A stretch of 64,000 nt of DNA from Ursus arctos (Eukaryota; Chordata; Mammalia; Carnivora; Ursidae). Positions 1-12,223 of this stretch are shown in pieces (within the stretch, counting starts at the first letter, position 1; every line of letters starts with the position of its first letter). The position numbers and the translations under genes are program-made. The notes under the pieces were generated by a model, which saw only the letters and a program-made list of their open reading frames with translations, made no database searches and was not told where the DNA came from. The stretch is from the NCBI RefSeq assembly GCF_023065955.2, contig NW_026622985.1, forward strand, positions 72,777,931 to 72,841,930, written 5' to 3'.

Positions 1-1695
1 ATGTTGATTTGCTTGGTGGATTCTACAGCAACATTCCAAATGTTGATTCACAGGTTGACTCTGGTTACTAGAAAATCATGTCCCTTATCTTTTGCATTAG
101 TGTTCCTGCTCATTTGGAGTTGTGATTTCCTCTTTCATTCATCTCCATGTATCTTTTCATATGGATCTATCTTATTTTTTTACATCTTTTACTTATTTCT
201 AGGGATTTGGGCCAAGATGGAGAAACTATACCTATCTGCTACTGAATTTTCACAGTTTTCTTCTATCCATGTACCAAAATATACACATTATTCCATTACC
301 ACCTTTTCTTTCCATATTCGAGATACCTTATTTCTTTTCAAAAAATACTTTTGTTTTTCTTTGTTGAGTGAGTGAGATGAAATGTCTGTTTTCAAACACT
401 GACTGGTAAGTACCGACGTTATTGAGTGTAAAGCATTAAGTTTTCATCACATTCGGTTTATTGTCTATTCTTAGCATGTTTATTTGCTTTTTTACATAAG
501 TATGTTTTACTTTAGAATATGGCTCTCATTTATATTGTGGATTAAAATTATATCTGTAGAACATTTTAAATCATAGTAAATATCAAGCAATACTAGATTT
601 AAATTGATATAGTTTTCAGGAAAGTAGCCATTTTTACAAGAAAAATATATTTAGTTATATAAATATAATTAATTGAATTTTTATAGTTCTACTTAATTAT
701 TAAAATATTTATCTATTAATAGATGCCACTGAATAATTGAATTTAAACTATTTTGGGAAAAAGGGAGATGTGCTTCCTTCAGTTCTTTTTTAGCTGGTGT
801 TCTATATTCTTTCCATGTTTGTTCATCTTTAGAATTCCAGAACAGTTTTCCTATCTAGTATTGTACTCCTACAGTAGGTGGGAGTTCAACCTACTCATAG
901 GCTACATTTGTGTAGCATTTAAAGCTCAGCTGGTATAATTTACGGTGCTCTACAATGTGGTTTTTCTACTTATGTGTATAACATAGAATGTACTTGCCAG
1001 AGAGACTTAATAATCACATGAATTTAAAAAAGCATGAACAGCTAACAATACCATTGCAAACAATTATACAGCTATTACACACTGACTAATCCACTTTTGG
1101 CAAATCATTAAAGACCCAAAAATAGAAAAAAGAAAAGTAAAGGATGGTAGATAGGGAAGAATGTAGGTATGAGAAAATTTCGCAAAAGATGTTATTACAT
1201 TACTGACACATATGATCACAATTAAAATATATCAATATAAAATTATTTTATATTATTAAAATCTTGGGTAAGTTATTGACCATTTTATTTACTGAAGCTA
1301 CTAGTTAACTCAGAATAAAAACATTTTGCAAAGTATTTTCTCTAAACACCATGTGAAAAATAAAAATTTAATGAACTGTAATTTCTATCTGGTGCTCAAA
1401 TAACAGGGGCTTTCAAAAAAGAATATTACATAGGGTTTGTCTGAATAGCTTCTTCACTCATGACAACAGGCATAGAATCATGTCAAGTTTGTTCTCTTAT
1501 GGATTAAAGAATCACTGTTTCCTGATTTTGTAAGAAGTATGTCTGCCATCCACAGTCCGTCCGTATTGGGACAGATACATTGTTCCGCTAAAGAAGACAC
1601 GTGACAGTCATAATGGCTCTTTATTATCTTCTAAAATTTTACTATTTAAATCTTTAGGAAATCGAATGCTTGTTAATAAAAGTAAAATTTTATAA
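1..1695. other. AT-rich unique sequence, no gene seen
   Basis: No repeat or exon is recognisable. The longest open frame (1-375, plus) is rich in Phe, Leu, Ser and Tyr, as expected from T-rich noncoding DNA. It starts at the window edge and resembles no family I know. The stretch around 600-760 is especially rich in A and T. Confidence 0.6.
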
Positions 1696-1708
1696 GAGTG
1701 ATTTTTGA

Positions 1709-1816
1709 GGGGTGCCTGGCTGGCTCAGTCAGTGGAGTATGAGACTCTTGGTCTCAGGGTCATGAGTTCGAGCCCTATGTTGTGTGTAGAGATTACTTAA
1801 ACCAAAAAAAAAAAAA
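1709..1816 (+). repeat. SINEC, short form
   Basis: A tRNA-Lys-like head (ggtgcctggctggctcagtc) is followed by a B-box-like gttcgagccc and an A-rich tail, with no long CT-rich middle. The flanks agtgatttttgag and agtaatctttgag form a slightly diverged target-site duplication, so this is an older copy. Confidence 0.9.
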
Positions 1817-1828
1817 GTAATCTTTGAG

Positions 1829-3630
1829 AGCCTATTGGCACCAGATCCCCTTCTGCCCAGTTAAGAGTTGCCAGACTTCTATTTAGTTTGAACAAGGTTG
1901 ATTAACCCAACAGGGAGGATTTAGAATAGCACTCTTTTCCCTGCTGCCCTGTGAGAAAGGCGGTATCAAATCCACGTACCAAAACGAGTGAATTGGACTT
2001 TGATATGAAGTGTCCGTATAAATGTTGCCTTTGTAAAAAAAAATTAAAACATTAAAAATAAATGTTGCCTTTGTGATTCCATATGGAGAGAGAAAGAGAA
2101 ACAGAGACAATGTGAAGTGTGAACAACCGTTTTGATTCATGTCAGGAAGCCAGTTTGAGTCTCTTTGATTTTCTTGTTGGATTAACTAGGTGATTTTGGA
2201 AAAGAAAAAAGGAGTAGCATTTTGACTTAGAACATGTATTTTCTGAACAGAAAAGTTAAATGGTTAAAAGTTAAATGTCCTACAAATATAATTTTAGCCG
2301 ATGGTATAAACGAGAGCCATATTGCAAAGTAAAACATACCTATGTAAAAAAGTAAATAAGTATTTTGATAATTAACAGAAAAGTTAAAAGAAATCACAGA
2401 ATGGAACAAAAATAACATTTGGGCAACCCTAATGGGGGGAAAATACTGAGTGAGCCATAGAAGGAAGTACTGGTAAAATATCATGCAAGTAGAAATAACA
2501 ACTCATTTTGCTTGACAAACCTGTTAAGGGCAGAAGATGAAAATGTCTTAGACTCCAAGTCCTTCTATCTCCTCATTTTTGCAAAAACATTATTCCCACA
2601 GAAACCCATAACAGTAGAGTTAATGTTAAATACCACTCTGAACGAAAACCAAAGGAAAGAAGGGATTATCTGTACCTTTCTAGGATACTTCCAGAACCTT
2701 TATGGAAAAGAGATGAAAGACATGGAAATCTAAAACCAATTACACCCTATTAAAATACATCTCTTTATTACAGGTTAATGGAAGATAGACAGTTGTAGCT
2801 AATTTGACTATGACATGGAACCCCTTGCAATCTTATTGAAATGTTTGTCAACACTTCAGTGTGAATGCCTCCCAATAAACCATCTGCTTACAATTTACTT
2901 GAATCCCATTACTAGCGACTTGTACCAGATTGGTGCAAAACGCAAGTGGATTTATGTAATCTGCCTACTGAGATATATCTAATATTTCTTAAACAAATCA
3001 CCTCTTCATAGCCACATACCTTATTTTTATTAACGATGTAGCTGTGTCTTTATCTAGAAAATAAATAGCATAGCACTATGAAATCATGATTTGCCAAGTC
3101 ATATAAAAGTACATATTCTTTTCCTCTTTTCACTGTATGATCACCAAATACATTTGAGCTTCGTCAGCTGGTCTATTCTGAACCAGAATGGCAATCTCCC
3201 TTACCCATCTCCTTAATACAGAATTCAGTCTTCTTCTATAGCTTAGTTGCTGTATTCAAGTACAATGAATCACTGGGTCACCTGATCGTCTAATGTTGAT
3301 TTTTTGAAAGCAAGATCCTAGTTCGTTAGCAGCTATACTTTTAGTTTTTGACAGCAATGAAAAGTGTTTTCTTTATCTTTGTGAACCCCTTGTTTCCATG
3401 CGAGTCATATTATCCATACCATACAAACTGAGTACATGGAGAACTGACAGCTACTGTATACAGATTTGAACTTGGTAGTGCTTGGATCATGAAGAGTGGG
3501 ATGGGCAACATATACAAGGAAAGCATAATTTGAGTTTCTTGGCTCTAAAGTAATACATGGTGGTTAGTTCATACACAGATTCACAGTCCTAAATAAAGCA
3601 ATGAAAAGAGTAAATATTTGAAAGAGTCCT
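1829..3630. other. Unique AT-rich sequence
   Basis: No gene is recognised. A 73-codon open frame at 2512-2733 has no known motif and no coding context. The stretch holds a 17-bp direct duplication around an A-rich core at 2018-2074, listed separately. Confidence 0.5.
2018..2074. repeat. 17-bp direct duplication flanking an A-rich core
   Basis: The 17-mer ataaatgttgcctttgt occurs exactly at 2018-2034 and 2058-2074. The 23 bases between are almost all A (aaaaaaaaattaaaacatta, then aaa). This is the shape of a target-site duplication around a poly(A)-only insert, as if a retrotransposon had been truncated down to its tail. A simple slippage duplication could look similar. Confidence 0.6.
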
Positions 3631-3637
3631 TTAAGAA

Positions 3638-3836
3638 TTTTTTTTAAGATTTTTTTAATTTATTTGTTTATGTGACAGAGAGACAGCCAGCGAGAGAGGG
3701 AACACAGCAGGGGAGTGGGAGAGGAAGAAGCAGGCTCCCAGCAGAGGAGCCCGATGTGGGACTCGATCCTGAAACGCTGGGATCACGCCCTGAGCCGAAG
3801 GCAGACGCTTAACGACTGCGCTACCCAGGCGCCCCT
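3638..3836 (-). repeat. SINEC, long form
   Basis: Read on the minus strand, the copy has the head next to gcgcctgggtagcgcag, a B-box-like region, the ctctcgctggctgtct segment and an A-rich tail. Imperfect flanks resembling taagattttt lie on both sides. The presence of the ctctcgctggctgtc block puts it in the panda/bear-like subfamily. Confidence 0.92.
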
Positions 3837-3929
3837 AAGATTTTTTTTTTTTTTTTTTTAACCACAGGTTCCCACATGTGCTTATATTACAACATTTGAA
3901 GAAGATTTTGTTTTCTTTTGCTTTTTAAA

Positions 3930-4055
3930 AGAAGGATTCTGTAGTCCTGGCCCTAGAAATCTAGAGATTCTGGATTATGTATCAGTGGCAGAGTCTAAAT
4001 ATCTGTTTTTTAAACTCCTCATATAATCCTTATGATCATCTAGGTTTGGAACCAT
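3930..4055. mobile_element. Probable MER5-like hAT-Charlie DNA transposon relic
   Basis: The order gattctgtag ... atctgttttttaaactcctcatataatccttatgatcatctagg ... ggaacca follows, with many changes, the remembered plan of small nonautonomous hAT-Charlie elements. Divergence is high, so the family name is tentative. Confidence 0.4.
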
Positions 4056-4444
4056 ATTTCCAAGCCAACTCTTAACCAGTTAACATAATGCTTTGGTTTA
4101 TTCAGTAGGTGCCTTTGATAATTTTAATAGACTAGATTTCTTTTCTCATTTGACAGAAATTGTCCTGCAGCGTGAGTTCATCAGTATTGTTCTAACATGA
4201 GATAATACAGTGGCTGTTTAATTTTGAAAAAACACATGAAATAAATACATAATAATATATACACAGTGTGTTTCCATTCAATTAATATCTACTTTCAAAA
4301 AATTAATTTCTCAAAACTTTGGAATGTATGACTAGAAATGGACTTGAGAAAAATTTGGACCGTGTCTAATATAACATATTACATTGCCAGACTTTAACTC
4401 TTTCCCTATTAGTTTGTATTTTAATTGATTTCACAAACACTTCC

Positions 4445-4700
4445 TATAGCATTTTACTACCTGCCAACCTCTTTTCCTAGTACTTTTACAAACACTGATT
4501 TTTAATATAGCCTTATAAATTAAGTGCTTTTTAAAAACGTTTGTTTATGGATGAGGAAACAAACACACAGATGTGTTGGTGGTGTTTTCTGTTTGTTTTT
4601 AAAATAAATCACACAACTGATAAATATTAGAACCAGGAGACATTTAATTTTAGGTACTCTCAGGATTCTGAGCCTGCGGTTTTAAACTCTGAAATACACA
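4445..4700 (-). repeat. Probable MIR relic
   Basis: The sequence runs in the order expected for a reverse-complement MIR: an 'actacctgccaa...' segment, ttttacaaacac, a 'gatgaggaaac' block near 4550, then a 'cacacaactgataaatattagaacca' block. It is highly diverged and interrupted by a short gt-rich insertion. An L2 fragment is a less likely alternative. Confidence 0.5.
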
Positions 4701-5442
4701 GCTAAACTTAGTTTCAAAACATTGATGGACAACTTTATGACATTGCAATGATTAATACAATTCTAATTTGGAATGTCTAAAACATTTACCTTTTATAATA
4801 AAAATTGTCAGTTTGTGTTTAATTTACAAACTAATGGAATTTAAAAACATCTGATAGCCCTATGAAAGGATTGAAATTATTATCATCATTTACATGTAGG
4901 GATTCAAGGTTATAGCAAATACTGCACAGGGAGTCAAGGCAGAAAGATAGATCTGACCTACTGTTCTCATCTCTTTAGAAATTCTGAATGAAAGATAGGT
5001 TCTCATTTCTCAGTGGTCAGTAATTGATGTCACTAAAAGTGATCAAATTGATATAAGTTAATGGAGGCTCCATGACCTTATCCCTTACTCTTTCAAAAGA
5101 AGAAAGTGTTTTATTCTCCAAAATGGCATATATCATTACACTATAATTCAAGTATTTCTCAGAAACCCCTGACTTCTAGAATTTGTATTAGTTCCTAAAC
5201 CTTATTAGTTAAGAGTATAATTAAGTAATTCATGCTCATGGTTTTTAAAAAGTCCAACTTGAAAGTAGATCCCCCCAGTTTAATGTATTCAGAAGTTAAT
5301 ACATATTTTTTCTGCAACTAGAATTTTTTCACATCATAATATATTGGAACATTTTTCTTTGTCAACGTATATTGATTTATCTTATTCTATGTAGTTACAT
5401 CTTTATGTCCCATTGATAAAATGTATTATAATTCATTAGCAT
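4700..5442. other. AT-rich sequence, mostly unique
   Basis: There is no gene. A weak MIR-like trace may exist at about 4855-4960 (ccctatgaaaggattg, then attattatcatcatttaca), too diverged to call. Confidence 0.4.
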
Positions 5443-5460
5443 AAAAAATAACTTATTTTT

Positions 5461-5655
5461 TGGGCACCTGAGTGGCTCAGTCAGTTAAGCATCTGCCTTT
5501 GGCTCAGGTCATGATCTCAGGGTCCTGGGATCGAGTTCTGCATCAGGCTCCCTGATTGGAGTCAGCCTGCTTCTCCCTTTACCCCTATCCCCGGTTGTCT
5601 CTCTCCCTCATGCTCTCTCTCTCTCAAATAAATAAATAAATAAATAAAATCTTTT
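5461..5655 (+). repeat. SINEC, long form
   Basis: The copy is full length with head, CT-rich middle, and (AAAT)n then AAATCTTTT tail. A near-perfect target-site duplication, aaaaataacttattttt, ends at 5460 and recurs from about 5658, so the insertion is fairly young. Confidence 0.95.
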
Positions 5656-5810
5656 AAAAAAATAACTTATTTTTTATTCTAATATAGTGACAATGCATAG
5701 AAGTGGTAATCATTTTCAAATGGCCCAGAAGAATGCAGAATTCAAAATAAAAGCACCCTTCATCTTTCTCACTCATAAAGGCAACCAGTGCTAAACGTTT
5801 TTGTTTTTAG

Positions 5811-6018
5811 GGCTCCTGGGTGGCTCAGCTGGTTCAGTGTCTGCCTTTAGGGTCATAATCCCAGCGTCCTGGGATCGAGTCCCATATTGGGCTCCCTGCT
5901 CAGCGGGGAGTCTGCTTCTCCCTCTACCCCACCCCCTGCTCATGATCTCTCTCTCTCTCTCTCTCTCTCTCGGTCTTTCTCTCAAATAAATAAATAAAAT
6001 CTTTAAAAATTTTTAAAA
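5811..6018 (+). repeat. SINEC, long form
   Basis: The copy is full length and contains a (TC)n run at about 5945-5970. The flanking duplication is tttgtttttag (ending 5810 and 6030). It has the same orientation as the copy 150 bp upstream, making a tandem pair that could recombine. Chance open frames on both strands fall inside it. Confidence 0.95.
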
Positions 6019-6045
6019 ATTTGTTTTTAGCTCTTCTAATATTTT

Positions 6046-6150
6046 TATCATATATACACATATGTATGTGTATATATGTGTACATATTATATGTATCATA
6101 TACACATATGTATATATGTGTACATATTATATGTATATATGTAATGTTTT
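6046..6150. repeat. (TA/TG/CA)n-rich duplicated block
   Basis: Two imperfect copies of a roughly 45-bp unit, each containing catatgtat, gtgtacatattatatgtat and related words, stand in tandem. The block is low-complexity and self-complementary in parts. Confidence 0.8.
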
Positions 6151-7414
6151 ATGTATCTTGAGCCTATTTTCTAATTTATTAGTTTTTAAGAGTATTTGTT
6201 GATGTGCCATCATGAATTAGAACAGTTGTACCTTAACTCTTATTCCTTACTCTGTCCATATGTATCACTAAGATATTTTGTTATGGTTTCCTCTTATATG
6301 GGTAATTTTCATGATTCAGATATTACATTAAAACATTATTTGTTGATTTGTAAACTATAAGCAGGTGCTGTTACCTGTATAAAACATTGCTCCAGCAATT
6401 ATCCACGTTTTTTCCTCCATCTTCAATTTTTTTCTCTTTTTATTGGGTCATTTCCATGAACAAATGCACAGTCCTACTGTTTTTCCTTCTTAAAAAAAGT
6501 ACTGTTCTTATCCCCTTTTTTCCCATCAGCTGTTGTGTTACTTCTTTCCTCTTTGCAGGAAAATGCCTTTGAAGTTCACTATACCTATTTTCTCTAATTT
6601 CTGTCTTTCTAGTCAATGTATACATATTCATTTTTAAACATTTGATATATTTGTTCCTCAGAGAGTTGTGTTTTGTTTTTAATCAAAAGGGACTTGTGCT
6701 TATTATGAGATCTATAATATGTTCATTTTTTAATGATTACTGATTTATTTAGGGTTACTTGGTAGGTTTCATTTTTTCTTAATCCAGAAGGAGTCTCAGC
6801 TTTTTGAAGGAATATGTAATCTGTTTATAGTCATTATAGTTGCTGATTTATTTGGGATTACTTGACATATACCATTTTGTGTTTTCTACTTAACATTTTT
6901 TTGTGTTTGCTTCATTCACCTTTCTTGATTTCCCTATCACCGATTGGACTTGACTTTCATTTTTCTTACTCCATTGGTTTGGATGACATATACCTCTACA
7001 TATACTTTTAGCCCCCCCCCTTAAGTTTTAACAAAAAAAAAATACATATATGTGCATATTTATGTAAAGTAAAAGCTTGCTTTAATTTCTTCTCAAGTTT
7101 CTCTTTGCTAATTTCTGTATTATTAATATCTAAAATTTTAATTCCAGCTAGCATTTAAATACATCAAATTGAATTACTCTAACTGCTGTGTTTTAAAAAT
7201 TCAGTTACATGGATTAGCAATATACTTAACTGATTTACTTACCTGTTGTCCTTATAGCTCCTTGCTTCTCTGGTGCTTTTTAATTTTCTTTCTGGAATAT
7301 ATTCATCCTCTGAGAGTTTATGTACTCTCAGATAAATCAAAATACATTTATTTTCCTAATGAATGAAGACTGTTATTCCATTGTAAGCAATCTAATCCTT
7401 GAAAGTTATCTGTA

Positions 7415-7449
<35 letters not shown>

Positions 7450-8828
7450 CACACACATATTTTCTTCTTTTTGAGCATTTTTGTTTGGAGATCTTTTCTA
7501 CACCATAAAGATTTTCTTTTGTGTTTTCAAGATGCCGTATGGCTTTATTCCAGTATTTAATCATAAATATTTCCCTTTTTACAGGAGCTGTCTTTACATT
7601 TGGAGTCAGCTAAAGTATTGAGAATGTTTCAATGAAGTATTTTGGCATTCATAGTTTAGGAAAATATTCAGGGAAGGAAATACTGCATCTTTTTGCTATC
7701 ACCCAATCTTACATCACCAAACACACTCAATGTACTGAATAAATTTCCCTAATAATGTACAATTCACTGAACTATTTCTCATTGTACAAAAAGTGCTAGG
7801 AAATTAATTTCTTCTGAAAGTTAAAAGGTTAGGAAACTTTTTTCCCAGATACCTGTGCCCTTTCTTAAATGATAACTGCTCTTTCCTCATCTCCTAAAAA
7901 AATAAGAAGCTGAGGAAACTGAGTTAATCAGCTCCCATCCCTTGTCCCATCAATACCATTTCTCAGCTGACTGTGTCTGCAAAAGTTAGTTCATTAATCA
8001 CTATCCCTTGTCTACCTGGTTCAACAAATGGAGGAAATTGACCTTGTTTCAGTCACCCAAATCACCAATTCATCTTATATCTCCTGGAAATGCCTACACC
8101 TATTATACAACTTCTCTTTGGTCTGGGGTAAGCATATTATGCCGTTTTATAACTTGCTTCTCTTATTTCATGTGGTGTCTTCTGGATTTCCTTCATCCTG
8201 AGCCTCTGTCTATGTCTTGACATGCACTGCTGAGTGTACTTGTGTTCCGTATGATTATATTGTAGAGATATGGATACACATAGAAAATATTATACATAAC
8301 CTACGTGCCCCAAGCTCTGTTCTAACTCTCAAATGTGCTTAATTTCTTCTCCTTTATCAGAAATCACCCCTTCTCAAAGAAAGCGTGTAAGTTAAATTAT
8401 TAACTGTACCTTTTCAACTTGGAAATATTATCATTTTTAAAATTTCCTAACCCATTTTTCCCTTCCTTCCTATTATTATTATCATTTTATCCAGGACATG
8501 TTTTTCTTTCTTCCTTCAGTCCTTAATAATATCTATAAGGGAAACAAGTATACTAATTAACACCTCAACTGCTCTGTGGCAAGAGTTATCATTACAGACA
8601 GTCTTTCAATACTGGAAAAAAAAAATAGCAGCTATGTGATCCTCCACATCCTTGTTAAACTGTTCTATTTTTATATAAATTCATAAAACCATGCAATAAT
8701 TGTCTTCATCTGAAAATATTGTGACAGTGTTTGAATGTTACAAAGTTACCAAAAACGTTGCTTGTTGAGGGAAAGATTAAGCATTGAAAGAGAGGCACTG
8801 TTTTAATTTTCACAAAGGCAAATAGAAT
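6151..8828. other. Unique AT-rich sequence
   Basis: No gene and no clear interspersed repeat is visible. Small open frames (for example 8008-8220 plus) lack recognisable domains. A C homopolymer lies at about 7011-7020, and one microsatellite, listed separately, is present. Confidence 0.5.
7416..7459. repeat. (TG)n microsatellite with inverted CA end
   Basis: About 15 TG units run directly into atacacacacat. The junction of TG and CA tracts gives a small inverted repeat. Confidence 0.95.
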
Positions 8829-8841
8829 TATGTTTAGATTC

Positions 8842-8865
8842 ATTCTTTCTTTTTCTTTCTTTCCT

Positions 8866-8901
<36 letters not shown>

Positions 8902-9123
8902 TCCCTTTTTCTTTCTTTTCTTTTCTTTTCTTTTCTTTTCTTTTCTTTTCTTTCACACAGAGAGAGAGACAGCCAGCGAGAGAGGGAACACAGGCAGGAG
9001 GAGCAGGAGAGGAAGAAGCAGTCTCCCAGTGGATGAGCCTGATGTGGGGCTCGATTCCAGGACTCCGGGATCACACCCTGAGCCAAAGGCAGACGCCTAA
9101 CGACTGAGCCACCCAGGCGCCCC
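8842..9123 (-). repeat. SINEC, long form, with expanded tail
   Basis: A minus-strand copy with a perfect 13-bp target-site duplication, tatgtttagattc (8829-8841 and 9124-9136). Its tail, seen on the plus strand as T-rich, has expanded into (TTTC)n then (TTTTC)n across about 8845-8955. The Lys-rich and Phe-rich open frames here are translations of this tail. Confidence 0.96.
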
Positions 9124-9136
9124 TATGTTTAGATTC

Positions 9137-9640
9137 TTGAAGTACAGTGCTCAGAAAATAATTATTATAGTAACAACTTCATTAAAAATAAAAATGAGCT
9201 CATTTAATTGAATTACTTGTAATTGCTAATCAATTAGAAACACTTTCAGAAAGGTTATGGCATGCTTGGGTTTCAGGTTAGATAACTCTGAGGGGAAAAA
9301 AGGCTCATTAACAGTTCTGTATTTAAAGATGAAATAAATTAAGACCTCGGATTGCAAAGAATTAGACAATTTCTTAGAACATATAAAATATTAAGAAAAG
9401 GAATACAGAACCTTAAAGAAATGAAAGTATGAAACAAATTTCTGCAGTATTCAAGGTTGGAATATAGCTCATATCCATACATGACTGTGTAGCATTATTC
9501 CTAGTAAAAATTGTTTTTAAATTTTATACAGTGGGTGTTTTTGTTGTTGTTAGTATCACACCTTCTATCAATAATCCAGACCTGGCCTGTGGTTCAAGGT
9601 CTCTGCAGCAAACTTAAGCCCTATATACGATGTCAGCACC
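9137..9640. other. Unique AT-rich sequence
   Basis: No gene or repeat is recognised. Confidence 0.45.
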
Positions 9641-9649
9641 TCAAATGCT

Positions 9650-9815
9650 GTTTACTAGTGGTGTGACCCTGGTGAATTGATTGAACACTCTGTGTCTGTT
9701 TCCTGATCTATAAAATAAGGTTAGTAATAGTGCTTCTTAGTTCTTTTGAGAACTAAAGAATATAATATGTGCAAAGTACTTAAAACAATGCTTGGAATTG
9801 AGGAATATTTAGTAA
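9650..9815 (+). repeat. MIR
   Basis: The order gtgtgaccctggt, ctctgtgtctgtttcctgatctataaaata, gcaaagtacttaaaacaatgcttgg follows the plus-strand MIR consensus (core plus 3' part). This mammal-wide element predates the carnivore radiation. Confidence 0.85.
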
Positions 9816-9829
9816 CTTCAGTGTTTGCT

Positions 9830-10180
9830 GATATTGTAGTAGTTATTATAATAATTATTACTACTATATAATAGTAATTCTTGCACTTTGCTTTCTGTCC
9901 ACTTGTCCATTTCTCTTTTTGGTTTACATATAAAAGACAATTTATCATCTAGAGCTCCAAGTAAAATCCATAATTTCCCTCAAAAATCTCACCTTGTACT
10001 TTTCTCCTCAAATGAAGCAGCATCCTCTTGTGACCCTACTATTTGATCATCTGTACCTCTTGACACGAGAAAGATTTTTCAAAGCAAGCATGAACTTTTT
10101 TTTTTTTTTTCTGTTGACTACTCTTTTCTAGTGCTTTATTTGTGGGGACTGTACAGTTGAGAATTTAAAATGCCATTGTT
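9830..10180. other. Unique sequence with AT-rich and poly(T) stretches
   Basis: No gene. It contains a TTA/TAA-rich patch around 9840-9875 and a T homopolymer near 10097-10110. Confidence 0.4.
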
Positions 10181-10182
10181 AG

Positions 10183-10232
10183 CACCCCCCCACCCGACAC
10201 ACACACACACACACACTCTCTCCCCCCCCCTT
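10183..10232. repeat. Pyrimidine/CA low-complexity tract
   Basis: C homopolymers flank (CA)n and a short (CT)n. The short Cys/Val-rich frame here on the minus strand is a translation of this tract. Confidence 0.9.
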
Positions 10233-10467
10233 TTATCCTACGTGATTTTTTTCTCTCCTGAGAATTGCTACCTTTGAATGCATGTGAAAAATGGTAGGTA
10301 ACTGAAAGGTCAATACTTTGTTGAGAAGAAAAAGAATCAGCAAACAGCTGAAATATATTTGGTTGCTCAATTTTCATGTCATCAAAGACTGATTCTTTGA
10401 TGCAGTGGGTAGGCCATAAGAAAAATTTAAAGCATCCTCTATCATTTTCTGGGCAGTTGCTGTTTAA

Positions 10468-10555
10468 TGAGAAGGAGAGAAAGAGAAAAGATGAGAGGAA
10501 GAGAAGTAGGTTGAGGAGGGAGAGAGAAGCAAAAGAAGAAACAAAAGAAACATGC
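10468..10555. repeat. Homopurine-rich tract
   Basis: About 85 bases of nearly uninterrupted A and G (gagaaggagagaaagagaaa and onward), with a few T. Small Lys/Glu/Arg-rich open frames here are compositional. Confidence 0.7.
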
Positions 10556-10811
10556 TTTGTAATGAGGGAAAGCTTGGTAAATTCTTCACCACAAAATTGC
10601 TAGGCTTTGAATATGGGTTCATATTACAAGATTCAGACATTGTATACTTCTGTTTATTCTGATATTTACATTTGTAGGTTTTCATCATTTTGTATGTATT
10701 TATAGATATTGTAGTGGCATGGTAGGAGATGTTATGTTGGTGATTCTCAAATACCATTTTAATCTACAAGATCCAATAATTCTATTTCTGAACTACAAGA
10801 AAATGTTAAAG

Positions 10812-10824
10812 ATTTTATTTATCC

Positions 10825-10857
<33 letters not shown>

Positions 10858-11019
10858 CAAGCACACAAGTGGGGAGGGGCAGAGGGAGAGGGAGAAGGAA
10901 AGGAACAAGCAGACTATCCCTGAGCGTGGAGCCCGATGTGGGGCTCGATCCCAGGACCCAGAGATCTGGACCTGAGCCAAAGTCAGCCACTTAACTGACT
11001 GAAACACCCAGGGGCCCCT
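10812..11019 (-). repeat. SINEC, long form
   Basis: The copy contains (GA)n near its tail. An 18-of-19 target-site duplication, ctacaagaaaatgttaaag and ctacaagaaaatcttaaag, lies at 10793-10811 and 11020-11038. The three overlapping open frames in this interval are SINE translations. Confidence 0.96.
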
Positions 11020-11038
11020 CTACAAGAAAATCTTAAAG

Positions 11039-12010
11039 CTTGAAATGGGTGGTTGGATGGGTGTGCTTGTATGTGACAGAGAAAGAGAGAGAGACCGCTG
11101 AAGTTGTGAGTTTTGTGTGTTCATGTTTAAGAAAGGAAAAGAGGAAAAAGAAGAGAAAAACTTTAACATAATAGTCGGTTTCTTGACCTGATTTCTGTCA
11201 GTAGTCCTCTCCCTGATCTTGCATATATGTATTTTCTATATTTTTATACACCATCCCACAGTTCAAGACTTACGAAACTTGAATTAATATTTTCATGTAA
11301 ATAAAAAATAGTTGTGACTTACCACAAACAGACTACATGACTTTATGAACTGAGAACTACCCACCTAAGGCAAGACACCCTTTCGCAAGAACATTACCTT
11401 GTTAATCAATTGATACTATACAATCATTCTTTCATTAACTTGTTAAAGTAGTAGTATTCATTTAAGTATCAGCCATGCACAGTGAGAAATATGTTAACCT
11501 GGAAAGTGCCTGGTGCTTCTAATACACAGTCTACTAACCAGACACAAACAATGTCAACATATTTTGGAAAATACCTGATAACATGCAGACCTAAAGTTTA
11601 CATATTCTTCATTCTTTAAAGAGCACAATATTCTTAGATTACACTTCGTGTCATCCCAAGCTTTTCAGTCATCACTGCAGCGTTCTCAAGCACTTAACGG
11701 TGTTAGAAGTTTGAAGCTGTGCTGAATTGTTCCCCTTTATGCAAGTTTATCCCCGATTTGGTGACTAAAATATTTTTTTTCCTCAAACTTGAATTTCTGT
11801 CACATTTCTTTATAATATAAAGGATCAAAAAGAGTCTGTGTGATTATGCTAGTTTTACCTGTCCATTCGGTTTCTTGCTATTTTGAATTAATTTTATTTT
11901 TTTCAAGTGTTTTTTTTGCCCTTGATTTTTTTTTTTTTTAATCTGCAGGTTACATTTTCATTCCCTCTTTTTCCCCCCTTTACCTTCTATCTTAGAGGTA
12001 TTGTTTTATT
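11039..12010. other. Unique AT-rich sequence
   Basis: No gene recognised. Poly(T) runs occur at about 11771-11780 and 11911-11940. Confidence 0.45.
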
Positions 12011-12026
12011 AAAATTATTATTACAA

Positions 12027-12209
12027 GGGGCACCTGGGTGGCTCTCTTAAGCCCCTGACTCCTCGTTTCAGCTCAGGTCATCATCTCAGGGTCCTGAGAT
12101 CAAGCCCCATGACAGGCTTCACACTTAGGGGGAGTCTGCTTGAGATTCTCCCTCTCCCCACACCCCTCCCTCTGTTCACACGCTTTCTCTCTCTCAAATA
12201 AATCTTTTT
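12027..12209 (+). repeat. SINEC
   Basis: Head, CT-rich middle and short AAATAAATC tail are present, with a deletion in the A-box region (gtggctctcttaagcccc). Flanks aaaattattattaca and aaaatattgttaca form a diverged duplication. Confidence 0.93.
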
Positions 12210-12223
12210 AAAATATTGTTACA

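Noticed and set aside
1..375. 124-codon open frame at the window start
   Set aside because: T-rich composition, no recognisable motif and no splice or promoter context. It starts at the window edge.
5461..6018. Tandem direct repeats suggesting an array such as CRISPR
   Set aside because: The repeated units are two SINEs about 200 bp long with separate target-site duplications. Spacing and structure do not fit a CRISPR array.
8706..9086. 126-codon minus-strand frame with a long Lys/Glu-rich stretch
   Set aside because: The charged stretch is the translation of the SINE tail (TTTC)n and (TTTTC)n; the rest is SINE body and flank.
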